DNA from: Cervus elaphus
Lineage: Eukaryota; Chordata; Mammalia; Artiodactyla; Cervidae
DNA length: 64,000 bases
Assembly: GCF_910594005.1 (NCBI RefSeq)
Contig: NC_057841.1
Coordinates: 13,687,001 to 13,751,000, forward strand
Direction: 5' to 3'
Below are positions 11,713 to 22,347 of this stretch, one piece after another; within the stretch, counting starts at the first letter, position 1, and each line of letters starts with the position of its first letter. Both the position numbers and the translations under genes were made by a program. The notes beneath the pieces are model-generated. The model saw only the letters and a list, made by a program, of their open reading frames with translations, searched no databases and had not been told where the DNA came from.

Positions 11713-13700
11713 TCATTGATCAAATATACTCCATATGTCAAATCTGAATCTAGAAACTCATTTGTAACTATCTGGGGGGAAAAAATGTGAAGAGGGTGTC
11801 TTTATCCTCCAGACTTTTTCATCTGAAGGGGAAAATGCAAATTCCATTTTTATTGTGATTAACAAGTTGATGAGAAATGTTGCAAGTAAATGTCTCATGA
11901 ACAATGCAGAACATCAAGTTGAACTTCACGTCGTTTATGGGACCTCAGTACTTTCCAAGAAGAGGGCAGGGGAGGATACCCTCCAGAAGGATCAAGTTCA
12001 GACTCTAGATACTTAGGGGTGAAGACCAAAGTGATAAGGCTGGAAATATTCTATAATCTGAAGTCATGAAAAGCCAGAAAACAACAACTTCTGTGATAAT
12101 TTTGAAAATAATTTTATGAACAGGGAGAAGGGTTTTTTTTTTTTTTGAGTTTTGTGTCAATTTTGTTAAAATCTTTTCTTGTGTAAATGTCAAAATAGAT
12201 GAATACTATAAACAGATGGCTTTTGTTTTGGTTTTTACTCTTTTAGGAATTAATGACTTACATTTTTTTTTTTTTTCATCATCTCTTGACCACGGGTCTA
12301 CAGATAAGATAGGTACGCTCCTTGTTCTCCATTGCCTGTTTCAAATCTATCTCCACCTTCCACCAACTCCCTCTCCATCTCTTCTCTAAACACAACATCT
12401 CTTCCCTAAAACCGCCAGTATTTGAACTGCCTGTCATCAGGTTACATCAGCTACAACCCCCCATTCAAGTCATAATCCACTGACCCCTCATTTCTCAAAG
12501 AATTTTGCTTTTGGCTTATGATCACTCTCTTACATATTACTTCCTTCTTAAGGCTCCTTCATTTCAGCATTTATATGATTTTTCATCCAAATACTTGCAT
12601 CTTTATCTCTTCAATTCCTCTTCTCTAATAATTGTGTCCTTCTCCTCCAGCTGATAACTTCCACAGTAAACGTCTGGCCTCAGTTGTAACTACCACTCAC
12701 ACTCTGTCACTGTCTCATATCTTTTCAGCTCACTCTCTCTAGGACCCTGACTCATCAATTTTTCAACCCCATTGGGAAAGATACTGCCATCTTTTCACTG
12801 CTCATTTTCTCTTTGGTAGACTTTTTTTTTTCTCTCTAATGCTCCAATTTTTTGCCTCTCTTTTCAACATATCGGTTTGGGGGAAAACAAAACAAGCAAG
12901 CAACAACAGCAAAGATCCATAACCAGTTACATTAAATTACCTACTTTGCATCTGTAATTCTGCAGTTGCCTGTAATAGATAAACTCACAACACCACTAAT
13001 TGATTCTATTTAAAATTCAGGGCAAAATAACTTCTGGGAAATCTTCAGTGCAGTCAGTTAATCAGTGTAGTTGTCTAGAATATTCTTTACTCTTCAGCAA
13101 TAAAGCATAAACTTACAAGCATATTATAAATACTTCATATATAGCATTGAATTTGCCATATTAATTGCTATTTATTAAATGTGAATCTACTTTTTATAGA
13201 CAAGAATATACAAGCAAAAACTAACATTTTATAACCTGATGCTTTTGCCCATTTTGTTTTTATAAGGTTTAACCTACTTAGAAATTATCTAGGTACACAA
13301 ATTGCCATTTATTCACCTAATATTATATTAATACATAAAATGTCTTAGAAATGCTATTTAGTTGACTTTACAGAGCATCACAATTTTTGTTGATACTGGA
13401 ATTTCATCATAGGAATGACATTCAAAAATTTACTTAGAAAGTTTATGTTCAGTACTAACTAAAAATGATTTGTAGAATTACTGTAGTCCAAAAAAACCTA
13501 TCCTTTATTGTAAGATGATGTTGTTGAATGTGTACGTTTATATTATTGTATCCTTGAATATTTTGGAAAAAATGATAACTTATCTGATCCATAAACCCAG
13601 TATATGGATTGGTTTCTTCATTCTACAAAAATAACAAACAGGGTTCAGTAGTAAGTGACTTACTTGCCAGAGGTGACCCCATTAATAGTTGCCAGAAGAA
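11713..13700. other. Unique stretch with T-runs and a C/T-rich block
   Basis: No gene. T-runs lie at 12131-12146 and 12261-12276. The block 12310-12880 is pyrimidine-rich (repeated ctctccatctcttc words) and may be an unrecognised old repeat. From 12900 to 13700 the sequence is AT-rich. Confidence 0.4.
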
Positions 13701-13882
13701 GTGAAAGAGAAAGAAAATGTTAGCCTTTCAGTCATGTCCGACTCTTCGCTACTCTCTGAACTGTAGCCTGCCAGGCTCCTCTGTCCCTGGAATTCTCCAG
13801 GCAAGAATGCTGGAGTGTGTAGCCATTCCCTCCTCCAGGGAATCTTCCTGGACCAGGGATTGAACCTGGGTCTCCTGCAATA
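13701..13882 (-). mobile_element. Bov-tA SINE lacking its tRNA head
   Basis: Antisense body from gtgaaagagaaag to ctcctgcaa. The tRNA-derived head that should follow (cattggcaggc...agccaccagggaagcc in this orientation) is missing, so the copy is truncated at its 5' end. Confidence 0.9.
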
Positions 13883-14160
13883 AGTGCCAAAGTTGGGTTT
13901 CAAACTCTAACTCATTGGCCCTAGAGCTGGAGCTTCTCACACGACACTGCAGGGCTCCTCCCATGTCCCTCCTTGGTCACCTGGGTGTGACAGGCGCCAG
14001 AGCATCAATAAGAAGGTGGAGCATGACCTGTTCAGCCATGCGGGGAAGGGGCACGCTGAGTGCCTCTAGTGTTTTCCTGCTCTGACCAGATCCAGGAGTC
14101 TCTGTGGAGAATGCTCTGAGTACTGATTTGGGGTTACAAATACCTTTAAGCAAGTGGGAA
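13883..14160. other. GC-rich patch of unknown origin
   Basis: Directly after the truncated SINE the composition changes to GC-rich (cagggctcctcccatg, gtgtgacaggcgccag, gccatgcggggaaggggc). A plus-strand frame over about 13938-14070 is open and reads QSINKKVEHDLFSHAGKGHA before a stop. I do not recognise it. It could be a piece of retrocopied mRNA, a gene remnant or an LTR. Confidence 0.3.
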
Positions 14161-14287
14161 TATTAAAAAATATAGACTCTGTGAATAATGAGGATGAATA
14201 ATGTAGGTAGATAGATGCATACAGATACATAGACATAGAGATTGGATAATGTGTTACCATCTGTTTTCAAGTAACATTATACTACTT

Positions 14288-14487
14288 TGTGTAGGTGGCT
14301 CAGATGGTAAAGAAGCTGCCTGCAATTCAGGAGGATCTGGCTCAATCCCTGGGACAGGAAGACCCCCAGAGAAGCAGATGGCTACCTGCTCTAGTATGCT
14401 TGCTTGGAGAATTTCATGGACAGAAGAGCCTGGTGGGCTACAGTGCATGGGATCGCAGAGTCGGACAGGACTGAATGCCTAACACTT
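14288..14487 (+). mobile_element. Bov-tA SINE
   Basis: Sense copy from gtaggtggctcag to ctgaatgcctaacac. Both pol III boxes are mutated (ggctcaatccc in the B box). The first bases of the head (gcttccctg) are not recognisable. Confidence 0.9.
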
Positions 14488-14728
14488 TGTTACTACTACT
14501 TTAAATCAGTTGTGACAACGTGATAATTTCCATTGCTTTCAATACATATTTTATCCTATTTTAATTATATGTCCTATTTTCATGCTTAGCTGAGTGCATT
14601 GCTTCTCTTTGCTTAAATTATTGTCTAATTGCTTATAGATCACATTGAGTTGGAGGACATCAATCAAGTAACGGTACTGGTGGCGGAGCATTTGCTATTA
14701 CACAGGACTAGTTGCAAGTGGTTTGCAT

Positions 14729-14800
14729 ACATTTCAGGTGGACAGCACAGTGATTCAGTTATATATCTTTCTGTTGTTTATATTCTTTGATATATATCTC
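14729..14800 (-). mobile_element. L1 3' UTR fragment (tentative)
   Basis: The words atttcaggtggacagcacag, tgattcagttatatat and attctttgatatata follow the antisense L1 3' UTR pattern (gtacagcaaagtgattcag) seen more clearly at 52790-52872. It is short and diverged. Confidence 0.4.
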
Positions 14801-15489
14801 ATAACCATATGCAATGAATAAGAAAATGTGGATTGTTCTCTAAATGAACACTGCATTTCAGTATTTTATAACAAGTATAAGCATTTTAATCAGAAAATAA
14901 ATAATATGGTTTATCAGTGTTACTTCCCAACTGGTTTCTGAAACTAAATATAAGAAGAAATAAATAAGTATTGAGTATTAGGAATTCTCATTAAACAGCT
15001 ATGTTTAATGACTAAGGGGTGCTTGCCGGGTTTTAAAGCTATTTGTCAGCCACTAAAATGTCCCTGAGCTGTTAATTATTGAAGACAGTTATTTCACTAG
15101 CAAAAGTTACCTCATTAGCATGACAAGAGATGGATGTCCTCATTAGACACTTCCTTGTTTTGAGAACTACATGCCAACTTTGTTTCCAGGGCCAGAAACA
15201 TTAACAACAAGTAGAAACTTTGCTCATTGAGTATTCTCTATGTTATTTTATTTAGAATTTGTGAAATCACAATTTAGAAATCAAAACTTTATATTGAAAG
15301 AACATTTATTTGAAAATTCTCTTTGAGAAGAAAAAGACAAACTGTATTATTGAAAGATATTTTTTCTAAATATTGCCTATATATGATATTTTGTAAATTG
15401 GCCTGTTAGTGTTCTGAGCTCATGAACCACTTTACACCTTTCACATTCCTAGCTTTCTTACCCAAATGAGATGAAAACTTACATCTATG
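14801..15489. other. AT-rich unique stretch
   Basis: No gene, RNA or repeat is recognised. Short A/T tracts only. Confidence 0.5.
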
Positions 15490-15683
15490 CATAAACGGGA
15501 ACACGAATGTTCATAGCACTTTTATTCATAATCAATATGAACAAGTACATCTGATGTCTTTCAATAAGTGAATGGATAAATAAATTGGCTTAGCCATACA
15601 ATTGAATATGATTCAGTCATCAAAAAAAAAAAAAAGCTATCAAGCTTATGAAAGCCGTGAAAAATATGTGAGGTACCTTAAAG
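15490..15683 (+). mobile_element. Old L1 fragment, interrupted by BovB
   Basis: Sense L1 near the end of its coding part: tgttcatagcacttttattc, gtgaatggataaataaattgg, catacaattgaatatgattc and then agctatcaagcttatgaaa ... ccttaaaggcaca. A BovB insertion begins at 15694 and L1-like words may resume at about 17191 (gcactttgtaagtatgagaa). Confidence 0.75.
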
Positions 15684-15693
15684 GCACATTTGT

Positions 15694-17190
15694 TATTATT
15701 GTTTAGTCACTAAGTCACATCTGACTCTTTGTCACCCTGAAGACTGTGACTCAGATCATGAACTCCTTATTCCCAAATTCAGACATAAATTGAGGAAAGT
15801 GGGGAAAACCACTAGACCATTCAGGTATGAAGTAACAAATGGATTCAACGGATTAGATCTGATAGACAGAGTGCCTGAAGAATTATGGGCCGATGGAGGT
15901 TCCTGACGTTGTACAGGAGGCAGGGATCAAGATCATCCCCAAGAAAAAGAAATGCAAAAAAGCAAGATAGTTGTCTGAAGAGGGCTTACAAATAGCTGAG
16001 AAAAGAAGAGAAGTGAAAGGCAAAGGAGAAAAGGAAAGATATTCCCATTTGAATGCAGAGTTCCAAAGAACAGCAGGGAGAGATAAGAAAGCCTTCCTCA
16101 GTGATCAGTGCAAAGAAATAGAGGAAAACAATAGAATGGGGAAGACTAGAGATCTCTTCAAGAAAATTAGAGATACCAAGAGAACACTTCACACAAAGAA
16201 GGGCACAATAAAGGGCAGAAATGGTATGGACCTAACAGAAGCAGAAGATATTAAGAAGAAGAGGCAAGAATACACTGAAGAGCTATACAAAAAAGATCTT
16301 CACAACCCAGAAAACCACGATGATGTGATCACTCACCTAGAGCCAGACATCCTGCAATGCAAAGTCAAGTGGGTCTTAGGAAGGATCACTGAGAACAAAG
16401 CTAGTGGAGGTGATGGCATTCCAATTGAGCTATTTCAAATCCTAAAAGATGATGCTGTGAAAGTGCTGCACTCAATATGCCAGCAAATTTGGAAAACTCA
16501 GCAGTGGCCACAGGACTGGAAAAGGTCTGTTTTCCTTCCAATCCCAAAGAAAGGCAATGCCAAAGAATGTTCAAACTACTGCACAATTGCACTCATCTCA
16601 CACGCTAGTAAAGTAATACTCAAAATTCCCCAAGCCAGACTTCAGCAATATGTGAACTGTGAACTACCAGTTGTTCAAGCTGGTTTTAGAAAAGTCACAG
16701 GAACAAGATATCAAATTGCCAACATCCACTGGATCATCAAAAAAACCAGAGAGTTCCAGAAAAACATCTACTTCTGCTTTATTGACGACACCAAAGCCTT
16801 TGGCTGTGTGGATCACAACTGTGAAAATCTTAAAGAGTTGGGAATACCAGACCACCTGACCTGCCTCTTGAGAAATCTGTGTGTAGGTCAAGAAGCAACA
16901 GTTAGAACTGGACATGGAACAACATACCGATTCCAAATCTGGGAAGGAGTTTGTCAAGGCTGTATATTGTCACCCTGCTTATTTAACTTCTATGCAGAGT
17001 ACATCATGCGAAATGCCAGGCTGGAAGAAGCACAAGCTGGAATCAGGATTGCCGGGAGAAATATTAATAACCTCAGATATGCAGATGACACCACCCTTTT
17101 ATGGCAGAAAGTGAAGAGGAACTAAAGAACCTCTTGATGAAAGTGAAAGAGGAGAGCGAAAGAGGAGGCTTAAAACTCAACTCATTCAAT
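15694..17190 (-). mobile_element. BovB insertion with inverted 5' segment
   Basis: The left 52 bp (15694-15745) are an antisense BovB 3' terminus (attgtttagtcactaagtcac...gactctttg). At 15746 the orientation flips and a sense BovB segment runs from the end of the endonuclease domain into the reverse transcriptase, stopping at 17190. Neither segment extends to the other end of the element. Near-identical words flank the whole unit (15684-15693 gcacatttgt, 17191-17199 gcactttgt). The simplest reading is one insertion in minus orientation whose 5' part was inverted during target-primed reverse transcription (twin priming), with that duplication as target site. Confidence 0.75.
15971..17125 (+). 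pseudogene. BovB reverse-transcriptase ORF fragment, 384 codons
   Basis: The longest open frame in the window. It starts artificially after a stop where related copies have Trp (TGG to TAG at 15968-15970), so its first codon is TTG and is not a real start. In order: linker with KEIEENNRMGKTRDLFKKIR (residues about 48-67), IPKKG at 191-195, motif A FIDDTKAFG at 270-278 (first Asp, the catalytic one, kept; the usual AFD has become AFG), motif B GVCQG at 326-330 (Arg lost to Cys) and YADD at 370-373. Right after YADD two extra T bases (cccTTTTatgg against cccttatgg) shift the frame and it ends in WQKVKRN. The endonuclease and the C-terminal region are absent from this frame. Not a functional gene. 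Confidence 0.9.
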
Positions 17191-17199
17191 GCACTTTGT

Positions 17200-17474
17200 A
17201 AGTATGAGAACTTCTGAGCCCATATCTGCTCATTCGCGGAGAACAATGCTGTACTCATAGCAGATGTTTCCTCAATTTGTGATAATTATTGCCATTCTTT
17301 CTGCTTGTATTTGTGTCGAGATAGTTTTTGACATGGCTTTTCGAAATTGCTAGGCTTTGCATGACAGCCAGTTGTTTGTGTGTGAAACAGTCCTCAGTAA
17401 ACTTAAGTGATTTAGTAATTTCAATTTTGAATATCTAATTTTAATATTGTGTTCTAGCATCTCATTGATAGAAT
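17200..17474. other. Unique stretch
   Basis: Short AT-rich DNA with no recognised feature apart from possible L1 remnants in its first 30 bases. Confidence 0.4.
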
Positions 17475-17687
17475 AGGGCTTCCCTGGTGGTTCAGTGGTA
17501 AAGAACGCACCTACAATGCAGAAGATATGGGTTCAATCATTGGGTTAGGAAGATCCCCTGGAGGAGGAAATGGCAACTCACCCCAGTATTCTTGCCTGAG
17601 AAATTCCATGGACAGAGGAGCCTGGCAGGCTAGGGTCGATGGGGTTGCAAAACAGCTGGACACAACTAAGTGACTAAACAACAACTG
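17475..17687 (+). mobile_element. Bov-tA SINE with target duplication
   Basis: Sense, full-length from gggcttccctggtgg to the tail gactaaacaacaactg. Flanked by 17464-17474 (attgatagaat) and 17688-17698 (attgataaaat), an 11-bp duplication with one mismatch. Confidence 0.94.
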
Positions 17688-17698
17688 ATTGATAAAAT

Positions 17699-19473
17699 AA
17701 AGCAGTCTTTCCTTGTGCTTTAAATAAGGGAGAAATTACATGAATATTCACTCATAAAACCAAAATAATCAAGTTTTATACCATAATTAGGTTGACGCTC
17801 ATACAAAGACACTCTTGGATATTTTTTATGTCATACACCCAACTAAGTGCAGTGGGGCATGCTTCTTACTGTCTCTTCCTTCTCATTTCAGTCATGACTA
17901 AGACCAGTAAGTTTCCTGGGTGCAATATTCTATTTATATTCTTTTAAACTTTCTCTTGTTACTTCCTGTTCCTTGAATATCTCTTCCAAGTTTCTTTATA
18001 TAAATAACCCAGTCTTTAATACACATATCCAACTCTATCTTGGCTAGGAGCCTTTTATGTGCTTTCTCTTTGAACTATATGGAACTTTGCAATTCACCTA
18101 CAGTTTCCTGAGAATACATTTGGGTTCTTATATATTCAAATGGCCTGATCACGTTGTTTGAAAAAAGTCCACATCCCCCCTCACTTTAACCCTACCTCCT
18201 CTCCATCCTCTTCTGTCCCTGTCAATTTGTCATAGAAATATCTTTTGAAACTGAAGTATGTATAGAATAATGAAAAGAAAATTCAAGGACTTAGAGGGCA
18301 TAGTGATTTTTTTTCCCCATTGGGTATTCTTATTTAAACGCAGCTTAACTCTAGCTTTGTGGTAAATTACAAATTATTTCATCTGTTCAAAGGAATAAAA
18401 AGCATTGTTCAAAGCTTTAACAACTTTGTTCTTGCACATGATATTGAGTTCTCAAATCAGTGCAAAGATTTTTATTTATTTTATATTCATTTTCCACAGT
18501 TCCATTTTACTTTATTGCAAAGGGAAGTTAAGCGCTCAGGTTTTGCCACACTAAATGCCTTCCAACTTTATTCTTCAATATAGAAGAAGTTGTATAGAAA
18601 AGATATTTGAGAAATCGGAAAAACAACCGTTATACTTTCAAAGACAGTCAAACTTCATCTTATTTAATGGTGTTCAAATGATTATTCTCATATAAATGGT
18701 TTTAAAATCATATTCCTTCTGAAATATGATACTACAATTCATGGGAACCATATTTTGCTGAGAAATCAAACACTCTAGTCATTATTTCCTTATTAATTTG
18801 CACCATTCTTTTTTTCTGTAATTCAGAAAGTAATGTTGAAGAAAAGCGAGTTAGATATCGTCTTTCTTTATGAAACAATGACTATTAAAATGTTTTTTTC
18901 TCTCACTTCTATTTTTGTAAATGATTGAAGGAATCATTAACATTAGTGTGAAGAGTTAAAGGAGGCTGAGGTCTGACACTGACAGTTTCAAACACAAACC
19001 AGGAATGTTGTGTTTCCCTTACACAAAATGCTGAAGGATTGCAGTAGTTCTGGTGGGGATATTTGTTGCAATCCTAGGAAAATATAATTTAAAGGAAATA
19101 ATTTATAGAAATTATTATTAAACCACAAGGATTTTTAATTGTTAGCAATAACTCAAACATTATACTTCTGGGTATACATTACAATACAATTTGGCTGACA
19201 TTTTCATTTACGACTTTGATGATGACTTAGGTTTAGACAATAGAGAGACAATTTAGTAATTACAGAGCATTGTCTTAGCAGCTGGTTATTTTATTTTCTG
19301 TTTTACCTTCAAAGTTTAGAATGTCTAAATTTTAGCTTGATCTAATTTAGAACAGCTTGAGAAGAAAACCCCTCATTCCTGGCTCACCACCCTTCATCTT
19401 TATAGAGATGAACCAGTTCTTCCATTAGGGTTAGCTCAACAATCTGCTTGACTTTTTGTTCTTAAAAATAAAT
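17699..19473. other. AT-rich unique stretch
   Basis: No gene or named repeat. An open frame of 74 codons at 18359-18583 is phenylalanine-rich, has AT-rich codons and lacks any recognised motif, so I treat it as chance. Confidence 0.5.
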
Positions 19474-19605
19474 AAACAGGACTTCTCTGGGGCTGCAGTT
19501 CAGAACCTGCTCTTTCACTACAGGGACTGTGGGTTTGATCTCTGGTCGGGGAAGTTCTGCATGCCACAGCCAAATGAAACAAACAAAAATAAACAAATAA
19601 ATAAC
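19474..19605 (+). mobile_element. CHR-type cetartiodactyl SINE
   Basis: Sense tRNA-derived SINE distinct from Bov-tA: ggacttctctggggctgcag, tttcactacagggactgtgg, gtttgatctctggtcgggga, catgccacagcc, then an A-rich tail with caaa and taaa units. It lacks the BovB-derived body. Confidence 0.8.
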
Positions 19606-21207
19606 TTCTTACTCATAGCAAATAGCATGATTATTCATGCAATTTTCCTTTGGGGACCATCATTTAGTATTTGCTAACAAATATGACTTTTTAATTAGGA
19701 AGTAATATTTGAGCCATTTTTAGTGCCGGAGAGGTGGAGCAGATTTTCAGTTTACTTCTCTAAGATGAATAAGCATGTGCAATTTCTCTCAAAATATACA
19801 AAGCTGCTTGGTTAAGTGTTAATGGTTTTATTATATTTTTCTCATTACTATATCTGTTTACTCTCTCATTTGCTTCCTTGAATGTGGACTTTCATTGTTA
19901 AGTTTCATGTGTTTTAGCATCATTTGCTTTCAAGGATGATTAAAAAAGTTAAATGAATACTACAGAGTTATTTGGCAGTGAAGACCATAAAGATGTATAT
20001 AACTGTGAAGCTAATTTCTACTTAGTATCGCATGACGGCTAGATAGAGAGAGCTTTTCGGAGCAAATGTAGCAGAGAAATAGGGGGAAGAAAAGAGAGAA
20101 AACTTCATCATCATTAAGGAAAAACTCTACCGATTCCTATCTTTTCTCTGACTCATTAAGAATGCACTTCTCCCATTCATTTTGATATCCTCCTAGTTTA
20201 AATCCCTTCAAGGCTTTACTAGGTGCACTATTAAAAACTAATAAATCCAAGTTACTTATTTAGTCAAGCTTGAGGGGATAATAGAAATTGCATTCTTCGA
20301 GTCTGTATTATATACCAGTGGAAATTCTTTGTTATAAGAAAGTATATGGTTAGATCAAGGACATAGTCTCAATGTGTAGGCACATTTAAGCAAGAGGAGA
20401 AGACATATTTTTTCTTCAAAGATTCAATCAAGTGCTTTCTGTGCAAGTTTTCATCTGTGAGACAGCTTGAGCTACAAATTAGTAATTTGATGAAAATAGA
20501 ATATGCCATTTATTTAAAATTATTCACATCACATTGTTTGCATGGCTTTATTTTATATAACTCATAAAATTATTTTAAGTTAACATTGCACACTGATATA
20601 TTTCTGATCTAAATATTTTAATAGTCTCATTATTTCAAATAATTTAGTGCTATGTGTAATCATCTTAAAGTTAAACTTTTCCATTACAGTTAATATTATA
20701 TGTCAGTGAAATTTAAAGCATCTCAATTGAATTCATGTATGTGCTTAAGGAATTTGGATAGGATTTTTCAGGACCAACTTTCAATTTAAATACAGAGATA
20801 TTTTCCCCTGATTATTAGTTGAGTCATTTAGCACATATTCATTAAATAATCACAAAAAAAGCACACAAAATTTTCAAGGCATACCCATGACTACAGATTC
20901 CGATATTTTAATACATGATTTGCCTATAAGATATAACAGTCTACTGGGAGAGAAAGTTGGGTATAAAATGATTATGATGTTAATTATTATCATGACTATA
21001 CTAATTATAAAACCATTATGAAGCATACAGAAAGATATGCAAAAAGGTATGCATACCAAAGAGAGACTAACAAATAGCAAGAGGTTCCAGAAATAAAGAA
21101 ATAAAAACAGTTTCCAGAAATGAAGTGTAGGACTCAGTTTGACTGAGTCCTGAAAGACAAATAAGAGTTTACCAGGCAAAAATCATTCCACAAGGAATGT
21201 TTTTCTA
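19606..21207. other. AT-rich unique stretch
   Basis: No feature is supported. A minus-strand frame of 101 codons at 20874-21179 is hydrophobic and AT-driven, without a motif or start context. It is most likely chance. Confidence 0.5.
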
Positions 21208-21435
21208 TTGTTTCATAACAAAATATCACAAATACAGCTTCTGAAACACTTACACTATATCACATCTCTGAAGAACAAAGTCTGGGCTCTAATGGATTCT
21301 TTGCTTAAGATCATATAAGACCTTAACAAGACTGTCAGATGTCAGCCAGACTGACCTCTTCTCTTGAAGCTTTGGAGAAGAATCTGCATCCAAACTTTTT
21401 GGTTGTTGGCGGGACCCAATTCACAGGAGAAAACT
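21208..21435 (-). mobile_element. MLT1-like LTR fragment
   Basis: Order of words: cataacaaaatatcacaaa, aagtctgggctct, ttgaagctttggagaagaat, ctgcatccaaact, ggttgttggc. It matches the reverse of an MLT1-type (ERVL-MaLR) LTR, in which a taacaaattaccacaaa start is followed by agaagtc and ggagaatcc. The gain of many changes fits a pre-eutherian-radiation age. Confidence 0.5.
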
Positions 21436-21642
21436 GTTTGCCTCGCCAAGGTTTTATTTTCTTTAAAGCAATGGGTTGCCTTAATTATTTAAAAGCAATG
21501 TTTGTTGTACTTATTCAATCTTTTAAATTTTTATTAGAAGGGATTAGTAAAACAGAAGTTGAATGCTTCTCTTTGGTATCCTTAAGCTTGACATCATTCA
21601 CCTTCAAACATAGAGTTCTTTTAGTCTGTTGATCTTCTGCAG

Positions 21643-22300
21643 TGTTGTTACCAAGTTCAAGCTCATTCTGCTTGCCACATGTTAGGCTAACAAATCTGAG
21701 AGATGAGGTATTGAGGCAAGGAATATGACTTTATTCAGAGAGCCAGCTGACTTAGAAGATGGCAGACTAACGTCTCAAAATAACCATCTTGTCAGGTCTG
21801 GATGCCAAGTTCTTTTATGGATCAGAGATGGGGGAGGTGAGGCAAAACAGTAAAAAGATCCTTTAATTCTTGCAAATATCTCCTAGAATGGCAAGGCTTA
21901 GGCAGGAAGATGTGCAAGTTTCACTTCCTTACAGCCATTTCACAGGTGGCGTGAAGTGGAACACCCTTTGCCACATCAACACACAAGGATGCCATAGCCA
22001 TCTGCAGTTTTGCCATAATCCCCAAATTATGCCAGAGCCACACTGGCAAGAAGCAGATGAGCCAAGCACTGCAGCTGCAGTTCCCCACACAGGGAACTTA
22101 AGAATGTCACAGTCTTTCACATGTGGGCAGAGTCAGGTTATCTCCCAGTGAACCAAACAAAGGCACTTTAGTCTAAGGATCAGGCAGAGGGAGAGACAGG
22201 GTTCCCTGAGGCAGGAAAACATGGCAGGAAAACAAGGGTTAAAATCACAGAAACAGATCCAGTTTGGAGTCAAAATGGACCCTTCCTGGTTACAGTGTCA
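21643..22300 (-). mobile_element. Solo LTR-like block
   Basis: The block begins TGTTGTTACC and ends GGTTACAGTGTCA on the plus strand, that is TG...CA with imperfect inverted ends, about 658 bp. Read on the minus strand it has a poly-A signal (AATAAA, complement of 21731-21736) followed by GTCATATTCCTTGCCTC, as expected at an R-U5 border close to the 3' end. No gag, pol or env sequence adjoins it, and no flanking duplication is obvious. The family is unresolved; class I ruminant endogenous retrovirus LTRs look similar. Confidence 0.65.
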
Positions 22301-22347
22301 GCCATCTCTGCTTACAGTAGAAATCCATCTACATATTAACCTGAAGT

